DNA of 14,309 nt. It comes from Oscillospiraceae bacterium (GTDB taxonomy: Bacteria > Bacillota > Clostridia > Oscillospirales > Acutalibacteraceae). The position numbers and the translations under genes were made by a program. The stretch covers positions 1 through 14,309 of the forward strand of contig CACZON010000050.1 in NCBI GenBank assembly GCA_902782805.1. The letters run 5' to 3'. The stretch's first letter is position 1; each line of letters starts with the position of its first letter. Under the pieces are notes generated by a model. That model saw only the letters and a program-made list of their open reading frames with translations. It was not told the DNA's origin and did not search any database. Shown here piece by piece: positions 6,152 to 12,388 of this stretch.

Positions 6152-6177
6152 AGGATAAAAGAGAACGGTCCCCGTCC
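6149..6177 (-). terminator. Weak terminator candidate after the enoate-reductase-like gene
   Basis: On the minus strand GGACGG (6177-6172), loop GGA, CCGTTC (6168-6163; one G-T pair) is followed by TCTTTTATCCTTTT. The stem is short and the tract is interrupted. It partly abuts the inverted repeat at 6124-6151. Confidence 0.4.
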
Positions 6178-6183
6178 AATTCG

Positions 6184-8283
6184 TCAGTAGGAGAGCTTCT
6201 GAACCAGCTCGTAGGCCTGCTTTACGACCGTTTTGAGGCTGCCGACCTGATCGCAGTCGCCGACGAAATAAACCTTGGGCGCTTTTTTGGGACGATCCTT
6301 CTTAGCCTCTTCCTTCCCTTTATCCGCTGCGAAGCGTCGGTCCGGCGTATAGCCGACCGACGTGATCACGCTCTGAGCCGGCAGCGTGATCCGTCCCTTC
6401 GGCGTCTTTACGATCACCGAATCTTCCGTGATCTCCTCCACGGTTGAGCTCAGATACGCCGGGACCTTATGGAAACGCAGCAGCTCGCGCAGCATGCTGG
6501 AATTTGCCATACAGATGCCTTTTGCACCGATGAGATGCTCCGTCATTTCAACGACGGAGGGATGTTTTCCCTCGAGCGCAAGCTCATAGGCAATCTCGCA
6601 GCCGGTCAGCCCGCCGCCGATGATCACAACATTCTCTCCGACCGCGGTTTTTCCCTCGAGGAAATCCGTAGCCGTCGCTGCGCGTTCCGCACCGGGAAGA
6701 CACAGCGTTTTTGCATTGGCGCCGATCGCAACGACGATCACATCCGCTTCGAGCGAATCGAGATCTTCGATCTCCGTGCTCAGGTGGATCCTTGTATCGG
6801 TCGATCTCAACTCCCGTTCGAACCATCGAAGCAGCGCTTTGTCCTTTTCCTTAAACGACATTGCCGCCGCCGCGTTGAATACGCCGCCGAGGCGGTCCGT
6901 CTTTTCATAAAGATCGACCGTATGACCGCGCCGGGAGGCCTCGATCGCTGCCTCCATCCCGCCGATCCCGCCGCCGACCACGGCGATCTTTTTCGGCTTT
7001 TTTGCGCGTTGGCGCGAATATTTCGTTTCGTTGTTCGTCCAGGGATTGAGGACGCACCGGCCCATTTCCAGATGGAACGGATCGAGATCCGTCCCCTCGC
7101 CGTTGAGTCCGTTAAACGGCAGGCAGGCGCCGTGGCAGGCGATACAGGGCCGGATTTCCTCGAGGCGGCCTTCCTTGATTTTCGTGATATATTCCGGGTC
7201 GCAGAGCAGCTGGCGTCCGACGCCCATCGCATCGATCCGCCCGGCGGCAATCGATTCTGCCGCCGCGTCCGGCTGAAGCCTTCCGGCGCAGACGACCGGC
7301 TTGGAGGTATAATTCTTGATATGCTCCACGTACGAGAGGTTCATGTTGAGCGGCGCGTAGACCGGCGGGTGCGCCCAATACCAGGCGTCGTAGGTTCCGT
7401 TGTCGCAGTTGAACAGATCGTAACCCGCTTCCTCGAGGATCCGGATCGCTTTTTCCGATTCCTCCAGATCCCTGCCGACTTCATGGAACGTTTCGCCGGG
7501 TACGGCACCCTGATTGAATCCGCGCGTCATCGAGCAGACGGAATACCGCAGCGAAACGGGATAATCCTCACCGCAGACCTTCTTGATCTCGCGAACGACC
7601 TCGCAGGCAAACCGCAGGCGGTTTTCGAGGCTTCCGCCGTAGGAATCCCCGCGGTGGTTCGTATAGCGCATCGCAAACTGATCGAGCAGATAGCCTTCGT
7701 GTACGGCATGAACCTCAACGCCGTCGGCGCCCGCTTCCTTGCAGAGCTTCGCGCTCTGGCCGAATGCGTAGACGAAGCGGCTGATCATCTCGGAGGTGAA
7801 AACGTCCATCTTGACGTCCGGCGCCCAGACGTTGGGTTCGTCCGGATCCGGAGCGGACCACCACCATTTCGTCATCAGTGTTTTCGAGGAGACCTTCTTC
7901 AGAACGCCCTTTTTGACAAACGGCTTGAGAAGCGGCGGGAGGATCATCGACCTGCCGGAACCGGCGCTGAGCTGGAAGAAAATCTTGGCGCCGCTCTGAT
8001 GGATTTCTTCGATGATCGGTTTGACCGGCTCAAAAACCTTCGGATGCTGATACAGCCATTTTTCGCCGATGATGCTCAGAAGCGGAATCAGGCCCGGGAT
8101 AAACAGGCCGATATTCTGATCCTTCCGGTCGCGGTAAAATTCCCCGATCCCTTTGACAAAGCCTTTTTTTGCTTCCCACTGGATCATGTTCGTCCCTTCC
8201 ATCGGCAGCATGACGACACGGTTTTTGATCGTAACGTTCCCGACTTTCCAGGGGGTAAACAGCGGTTCATATTTCGGATCCAT
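6184..8283 (-). CDS. NADH:flavin oxidoreductase, 2-enoate / 2,4-dienoyl-CoA reductase family (FMN, 4Fe-4S, FAD)
   Basis: The protein has 699 residues, longer than the usual 640-670. Residues about 5-375 form an FMN-binding Old Yellow Enzyme barrel: FTPWKVGNVTIKNRVVMLPM near the start, and EVHAVHEGYLLDQF plus YGGSLENRLRF (215-225) in the family positions. Cys380, Cys383, Cys387 and Cys410 can hold the 4Fe-4S cluster. The C-terminal part has two dinucleotide-binding loops, VVGGGIGGMEAA (435-446) and VIIGGGLTGCEIA (553-565), for FAD and NAD(P)H. The enzyme should reduce an activated C=C bond, as FldZ-type cinnamate reductases, 2-enoate reductases and BaiCD/BaiH do; the exact substrate cannot be read. 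An insert near 140-160 (rich in W, P and D) and a 22-residue gap before the last Cys, against about 11 in E. coli FadH, are unusual. It has its own promoter, the SD is AAGGAGG, and the ligase operon lies downstream. Confidence 0.88.
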   Translation of the reverse strand: MDPKYEPLFTPWKVGNVTIKNRVVMLPMEGTNMIQWEAKKGFVKGIGEFYRDRKDQNIGLFIPGLIPLLSIIGEKWLYQHPKVFEPVKPIIEEIHQSGAKIFFQLSAGSGRSMILPPLLKPFVKKGVLKKVSSKTLMTKWWWSAPDPDEPNVWAPDVKMDVFTSEMISRFVYAFGQSAKLCKEAGADGVEVHAVHEGYLLDQFAMRYTNHRGDSYGGSLENRLRFACEVVREIKKVCGEDYPVSLRYSVCSMTRGFNQGAVPGETFHEVGRDLEESEKAIRILEEAGYDLFNCDNGTYDAWYWAHPPVYAPLNMNLSYVEHIKNYTSKPVVCAGRLQPDAAAESIAAGRIDAMGVGRQLLCDPEYITKIKEGRLEEIRPCIACHGACLPFNGLNGEGTDLDPFHLEMGRCVLNPWTNNETKYSRQRAKKPKKIAVVGGGIGGMEAAIEASRRGHTVDLYEKTDRLGGVFNAAAAMSFKEKDKALLRWFERELRSTDTRIHLSTEIEDLDSLEADVIVVAIGANAKTLCLPGAERAATATDFLEGKTAVGENVVIIGGGLTGCEIAYELALEGKHPSVVEMTEHLIGAKGICMANSSMLRELLRFHKVPAYLSSTVEEITEDSVIVKTPKGRITLPAQSVITSVGYTPDRRFAADKGKEEAKKDRPKKAPKVYFVGDCDQVGSLKTVVKQAYELVQKLSY

Positions 8284-8301
8284 AAGCGGCCTCCTTCTTC
8301 T

Positions 8302-8316
8302 TTGACTCGATTGACT
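8302..8316. repeat. Short direct repeat in the 5' leader of the enoate-reductase-like gene
   Basis: TTGACT occurs at 8302-8307 and 8311-8316 (9-base period) between the predicted transcription start near 8321 and the SD. It could be an operator just downstream of the promoter or chance. The minus strand contains CAATCGA, a 7-base match with the context of the right arm of the inverted repeat at 6143-6151. Confidence 0.3.
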
Positions 8317-8327
8317 TTTCCGATTTT

Positions 8328-8356
8328 ATTATATCCGTTCTTCAGCACTTTAGCAA
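8328..8356 (-). promoter_or_regulatory. Sigma-A promoter of the enoate-reductase-like gene
   Basis: On the minus strand TTGCTA (8356-8351), a 17-base spacer, and a perfect TATAAT (8333-8328). The predicted start near 8321 leaves a leader of about 38 bases containing the AAGGAGG SD. It lies just after the terminator of the upstream gene run. Confidence 0.75.
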
Positions 8357-8365
8357 GATGCGCTC

Positions 8366-8403
8366 TAAAACAAAACAGCCGGCGAACGCGCACCGGCTGT
8401 TTT
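8366..8403 (-). terminator. Intrinsic terminator closing the signalling-gene run
   Basis: AACAGCCGG (8374-8382) and CCGGCTGTT (8393-8401) are perfect arms, extendable with A-T pairs to 11 bp, around a 10-base loop. On the minus strand the stem is followed by TTTTGTTTTAG. It begins directly after the stop codon of the dipeptidase gene. The plus-strand side also has a T-run (TTTTTT), but no plus-strand gene needs it. Confidence 0.85.
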
Positions 8404-9063
8404 TTACCGTCTCAAATATTCCGAGGATACCGGGAATTCAAAATACGTATCCGGATAAGGCTCTTCCCGAAGCGAGAAATGCCACCACTCGCATTCGAGC
8501 GGTACGAATCCGTTGCGCATCATCGCGCTGCGGAGGATGATCCGGTTTTCATACTGTTCTTCGGTAATCTCCCGGCAATCCGGATGGGAAATCTCACTGA
8601 ACAGATCGAACGGGCTTCCCATATCGAGCTCTTTTCCGGTTTTCATATCGAGCAGCGTCAGATCGACCGTGCTGCCGCGGCTGTGGCTCGATTGCTTTGC
8701 AATATATCCCTTCGCGAAAAGCTCCTGCTTCTCGAGTTCGGGATAAAAATACGGCTTCATCCGGATATCCTGGTCTTCGATTCCCCAAAGCACGAAATGC
8801 CGGACCGCGCAGGCAGGCCGGTAAGCGTCGAACACTTTCAGACGCAAGCCCCGGACGATCATCTCGCCGCTGACCGCTTTGAGCGCCCGGGCGGCTTCCT
8901 TCGTCAGAAGCGCGCAGGGTTCCTCGTAGCCGTCGATCCGATCTCCGATGAAATTGTAGGTGGAATAATACCGGATCTCCTGAACGATCTGAGGGACAAA
9001 ATCCGCGAGCACAACGAATCCGGACGGATCCATTGCCGGATTGTTTCCGTACTGCGTTCTCAT
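8404..9063 (-). CDS. D-alanyl-D-alanine dipeptidase, VanX/DdpX type (peptidase M15D)
   Basis: The protein has 219 residues, near the normal 200 or so. I chose the ATG at 9063 because AAGGGAGAAGCGA lies directly before it; the ATG nine codons upstream has no SD. VanX catalytic features are all visible: Arg in DAYRP (79-83), the zinc-binding S-x-H-x-x-G-x-x-x-D motif as SSHSRGSTVD (His127, Asp134), and E-W-W-H (Glu192, His195). There is no signal peptide, so it is cytoplasmic and should hydrolyse D-Ala-D-Ala dipeptide to two D-Ala. VanH/VanA-like partners are absent from the window, so a glycopeptide-resistance role is not supported; D-Ala recovery from cell-wall turnover is more likely. It is last in the run, 36 bases after the PHP gene, and a strong terminator follows. 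Confidence 0.88.
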   Translation of the reverse strand: MRTQYGNNPAMDPSGFVVLADFVPQIVQEIRYYSTYNFIGDRIDGYEEPCALLTKEAARALKAVSGEMIVRGLRLKVFDAYRPACAVRHFVLWGIEDQDIRMKPYFYPELEKQELFAKGYIAKQSSHSRGSTVDLTLLDMKTGKELDMGSPFDLFSEISHPDCREITEEQYENRIILRSAMMRNGFVPLECEWWHFSLREEPYPDTYFEFPVSSEYLRR

Positions 9064-9099
9064 TCGCTTCTCCCTTCTCCGCGCGGGCATGCGGCTTTT

Positions 9100-9969
9100 C
9101 TACCGCGTGCAGTCCTTTACGTCTTCCAAAAAGTGCTTCAGCCCGTCCGGCAGCTCCGGTTCTTCTTCCAGCCCGGTATCGCCGAGCTGAATCATTTTAT
9201 TCTTTCCGTGATAATCACTGCCCGCGGTGACATAGAAGCCGAAGCGTTCCGCGAACGCGAGCATCTGGCGAATCAGACGGACCGTAAAGCCGGAATAGAA
9301 GGCTTCAACGCCGCGCAGGCCGAATTCGCTCAGCCGCTGCAGCCGTTTTTCCATCTCGTCGCCGAGGATCAGCTGGTCGCCGTCTCCGTAGAAAGGATGC
9401 GCGAGGACCGGGATCCCGCCGGCGCCGAGGATCGCGCGGATTGCTTCCTCCGGGCGAAGATAGGAAGGTCCGGTAATTCTCACTTTGTTGAGATATTCCG
9501 AAATTCCCTGTTCCTTGTTTTCGCAGTAGCCGTACTCGACCATCAGATTCGCGATATGAGGCTTTCCGGGATTATCAAGCGAAAGCAGACGTTCAAGCGC
9601 CTCTTTCGGGAACTCGAATCCATATTGCGTTTTGAGGAATTCAAGGCGCTTCTTTACCTTTTTCATCCGCAGCGCATGGCCGTAATCGACTGCATCGCGG
9701 ATGGACTGCGCCGCAGGATCGTAGCCGTAGCCGAGGATATGGTATTTCCCCTCCCCGTCTTTGCAGGAAAATTCCACACCGGGGAGAAACGCGGGATCGC
9801 CCGCCTCAAGCAGGGGCGGAATCAACGCACTGCATTTGATCGCGTCGTGATCCGTTACGGAAAAGAAACCGATTCCGGCTTCTTTGATTTTTCCGAGCAG
9901 CTCCTGCGGCGCATCCGTCCCGTCGGAAACGACCGTATGAATATGAAGATCGATTTTCGGATAGCTCAT
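9100..9969 (-). CDS. PHP-domain metal-dependent phosphoesterase (TrpH/YciV-like)
   Basis: The protein has 289 residues, the usual size of the stand-alone PHP family. Metal ligands appear in the family order: IDLHIHT (His9, His11), Asp16 in SDGT, TDHD (40-42), GVEFS (Glu66), His77, HIA (His138), AHP (His191) and SDYHG (Asp252, His254). This trinuclear site hydrolyses phosphoesters; E. coli YciV (RNase AM) acts as a 3',5'-nucleotide bisphosphatase and 5'-3' exonuclease on short RNA. Which of these it does here is unknown. The SD CGGGAGAACGCT precedes the ATG. It lies 41 bases after the nucleosidase gene and 36 bases before the dipeptidase gene, so it is probably cotranscribed with both. A nucleotide-clearing enzyme next to a nucleosidase is suggestive but not proof of one pathway. 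Confidence 0.87.
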   Translation of the reverse strand: MSYPKIDLHIHTVVSDGTDAPQELLGKIKEAGIGFFSVTDHDAIKCSALIPPLLEAGDPAFLPGVEFSCKDGEGKYHILGYGYDPAAQSIRDAVDYGHALRMKKVKKRLEFLKTQYGFEFPKEALERLLSLDNPGKPHIANLMVEYGYCENKEQGISEYLNKVRITGPSYLRPEEAIRAILGAGGIPVLAHPFYGDGDQLILGDEMEKRLQRLSEFGLRGVEAFYSGFTVRLIRQMLAFAERFGFYVTAGSDYHGKNKMIQLGDTGLEEEPELPDGLKHFLEDVKDCTR

Positions 9970-10010
9970 AGCGTTCTCCCGTGGTACCCGATCAACGGGA
10001 CCGCTGCCGC

Positions 10011-10787
10011 TCAGGAATCCAGCGGCAGGTATTTTTCGTAAAGCAGCTTTGCGAACTCGCAGCTCGTATAGGCTGCAAACTTTTGATATTCGTCTGATTT
10101 TTCGCTGTTTGCAAAATCGCAGACGCTTTTGATGATGATCGGAACCGGCTGCGGCCGCGTAGCGTGAAGCGCCGCGTAGACGACCGCGTAGGATTCCATA
10201 TCCAATCCGGCGGTTGTTTTAATCTGATTGTGGATCTGCTTTTCGAGGATCCTCCGGTTTGCAACAACGGTACTTCCGCAGGCCATCGGGCCGATATGGA
10301 CATGGCATTGATTCTCCGGAGATTCAACCGCCTGGTGGATATAGGGGAAAATGATCTCCGGAACTGCCGCGTAAGTTGATCGAGGCAGAAAGCCGAGATC
10401 GCCGAAAGTAATCTCCGCCTGATCCGGGGGAACAAATTTCCCTGCCGAATAATTCCAGACAATATCCGGCACGACAACGTCTCCGTACATCTGGCGTTCC
10501 ACCTGCTCGAGCGCAACTCCGGCGGCAATTCCCACCATGATCAGGTAACGCGGACGAAATTCGTAGATAACCTTCATCGCGGTTGCAGCCGCGGCGGTCA
10601 TTCCCATCTCCCCGAGCTTCGCATGGACCAGAGAATGCTTTACGCCGTCGCGTTCAAAGCTCGCCGTATCGTAGATTTGATCGTCCCCGGGAATCACCAG
10701 AGCTTTCCAGTCGTGGAAATACGTTACGGCGGCGAATTCCGTATTGGTTACGCTCATCAGAGCGACGTCCGTTTTATACTCCGCCAT
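10011..10787 (-). CDS. Nucleoside phosphorylase / nucleosidase superfamily protein (MTAN/PNP fold)
   Basis: The protein has 258 residues. The PNP_UDP_1 fold is visible from MVGIAAGV (84-91), GDVVVPDIV (102-110), GPMACGSTVV (166-175), the substrate motif GLDMESYAV (194-202) and SVCDFAN (221-227), whose Asp would protonate the purine base. Such enzymes cleave the N-glycosidic bond of nucleosides, for example methylthioadenosine or S-adenosylhomocysteine, by hydrolysis or phosphorolysis. The C-terminal SVCDFANSEKSDEY..FAA pattern is closer to the nucleosidase domains attached to signalling or immune proteins than to housekeeping MTAN (Pfs), so I do not call it pfs. The gene starts 8 bases after the STAS-kinase-ATPase gene, which implies coupled expression. 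The SD is weak (GAGGTAG), also consistent with translational coupling. Confidence 0.78.
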   Translation of the reverse strand: MAEYKTDVALMSVTNTEFAAVTYFHDWKALVIPGDDQIYDTASFERDGVKHSLVHAKLGEMGMTAAAATAMKVIYEFRPRYLIMVGIAAGVALEQVERQMYGDVVVPDIVWNYSAGKFVPPDQAEITFGDLGFLPRSTYAAVPEIIFPYIHQAVESPENQCHVHIGPMACGSTVVANRRILEKQIHNQIKTTAGLDMESYAVVYAALHATRPQPVPIIIKSVCDFANSEKSDEYQKFAAYTSCEFAKLLYEKYLPLDS

Positions 10788-10795
10788 GAACTACC

Positions 10796-12358
10796 TCACA
10801 GATTCTTTTTGAGCGTCAGGATGTTCTGTCCGTCCTTATATTCGTAGGCGACGTCGTCCATCAGCTGTTTCGTCATGAAGATTCCGAGGCCGCCGATCTG
10901 GCGCTGCTGCGCCGGCAGGTTGATATCCGGATCCTCTTTCTCGAGCGGATCATAGGGAATCCCGTGATCGATAAAGGTTATCACCACCGAAACCGGATCT
11001 TCGAGAACTTCAACGCGCACCGTTGCGCAGCCTTTTTGCGGCGCGTAAGCGTAATGGGCGATGTTGACAAAGATTTCCTCGGCCGCAACGCCGATCTGCA
11101 TCTGCGCCTTCGGCGGGCAGTCGACCGCTTCGAGCCGTTCCTCTATAAAGGCCTGAACCTCGGCGAGCCGGTCTGTTGAGGCTTCAATCTCCAGTTCGTT
11201 TTTGGAAAAAACGAGTGTTTCCGTTTTCTCGAGCAGACCGAGCAGGCGTTCCTTCCAGAGTTCGATCTCCGCGCGTCCGTCGGGCGTTTCGAGCCCGTGT
11301 CGGCGGATCGAACGGCGGATCATCCGCGTATAACCGATGATGCGCGCCTTATCCTCGACTTCCCGGATCTTCGTTTCACAGTTTGTCTCGAGATAAGCCG
11401 CCAGCGACTTTTTCCAGAACGCCGTTCCCGTCTCATAATCAAAGCCCTGGAACTGTTTGATCGTTTCGTGGTTGAATTCGGAATAGCCCTGGAAAGAGTT
11501 ATACATGGAGGCAAGCTCGAAGATCGGATTTCCGATCGCGAGCGTATCCATATCGATCAGCAGAACTTCATCGTTCTGAAGCTCCACGTTTTTGGTATGA
11601 TAATCTCCGTGGATCATGTGATCGTCGTGGGGAACCGCCTCAAGGAGCGCAAGGAGTTTCTCTCCCGCTTCCTTCGGCAGATAATCCTGCATGAACCTAG
11701 CCCAGCTCAGAACGGTTTCTTTCATATCCGGAAGCTTTCCTGTGGGGACAAGCGTTGAATGGATCTTTTTGAGCAGCTCGACGTATTCCTTTACGCACCA
11801 GTCGATCCGCTCCGGTTCCGTTGCCAGAATGGTTGAGAAGGTTCTGGCGTTGAGCAGCTCGAACACGGAGCCGTAGCTCTCGCCTACCTTGACGACGTCG
11901 TAGGAGATCGCCGTTGGAATTCCGAGAATCAGCGCCAGCTTTGCAACCTCGCGTTCGTGCTGAATATCGGCAAGCGCGTCTGCGTTATTGTAGACCTTAA
12001 CGACGTTGTCCTGGTCGATCCGGTAAATCGTTCCGTTGGCGCCGCGCCCGATCTCCTCGCAGCCCTCGACCGATACAACCCGATACGCTTTTTCAACCGG
12101 CATCATCTCCGTAAATCCGGTCATATCCAGGATATCATAGATCTCGGTACCGACGTTTGTGATCCGCAGATCCGGATAGCTTTTTTTCAGGCGCAGAATG
12201 GTGCGCAGTCCGGCGCTGGAAATATATTCCAGATCTTTCATGTCGAGGATCACGGCGGTGTTTTCTTTCGAAGCAAGCTGATCAAAAACATCCCGCTCCA
12301 CCGACGCTGCATTGTTGGAATCGATCCTGCCTCTTAAAAAGATCGTCGTCTGTTCCAT
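10796..12358 (-). CDS. Single-chain STAS / APH-like kinase / RsbW-like ATPase signalling protein
   Basis: The protein has 520 residues in three modules. Residues 1-95 are a STAS (anti-anti-sigma, SpoIIAA-like) domain: VILDMKDLEYISSAGLRTIL places Ser47/Ser48 at the phosphoserine region, and ITNVGTEIYDILDMTGF matches its second half. Residues about 98-360 are a kinase-like fold of the aminoglycoside-phosphotransferase type: Gly loop GRGANGTIY (104-112), Lys121, catalytic loop HGDYHTKN (250-257), metal motif IDMD (268-271). Residues about 390-520 are a GHKL/RsbW-like ATPase: N-box EEIFVNIAHYAY (427-438), FIDHGIPYDP (462-471), GGLGIFM (489-495). The modules of a phosphorylation partner switch are thus in one chain. 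STAS-kinase fusions recall a Fibrobacter paralogous family (TIGR02172). No signal peptide or membrane segment is seen. The SD AAGGAG lies 11 bases before the ATG, slightly far. Upstream is the phosphatase lipoprotein gene, 30 bases away. Antibiotic resistance is not suggested. Confidence 0.85.
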   Translation of the reverse strand: MEQTTIFLRGRIDSNNAASVERDVFDQLASKENTAVILDMKDLEYISSAGLRTILRLKKSYPDLRITNVGTEIYDILDMTGFTEMMPVEKAYRVVSVEGCEEIGRGANGTIYRIDQDNVVKVYNNADALADIQHEREVAKLALILGIPTAISYDVVKVGESYGSVFELLNARTFSTILATEPERIDWCVKEYVELLKKIHSTLVPTGKLPDMKETVLSWARFMQDYLPKEAGEKLLALLEAVPHDDHMIHGDYHTKNVELQNDEVLLIDMDTLAIGNPIFELASMYNSFQGYSEFNHETIKQFQGFDYETGTAFWKKSLAAYLETNCETKIREVEDKARIIGYTRMIRRSIRRHGLETPDGRAEIELWKERLLGLLEKTETLVFSKNELEIEASTDRLAEVQAFIEERLEAVDCPPKAQMQIGVAAEEIFVNIAHYAYAPQKGCATVRVEVLEDPVSVVITFIDHGIPYDPLEKEDPDINLPAQQRQIGGLGIFMTKQLMDDVAYEYKDGQNILTLKKNL

Positions 12359-12388
12359 ATCGTCCGTATCTCCTTTCTGATTTTCCCG

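Noticed and set aside
8404..9063. Glycopeptide-resistance (van) gene cluster
   Set aside because: Only the VanX-type enzyme is present; no VanH, D-Ala-D-Lac ligase or VanRS pair is seen.
6469..10041. A very long plus-strand open frame that could be read as a 1190-residue protein
   Set aside because: It is the exact reverse-complement register of three well-supported minus-strand genes, has no SD-supported start or family likeness, and is explained by codon bias.
10796..12358. Aminoglycoside resistance by the APH-like kinase domain
   Set aside because: The kinase is embedded between STAS and RsbW-like domains, and a signalling role fits better; no resistance genes are nearby.
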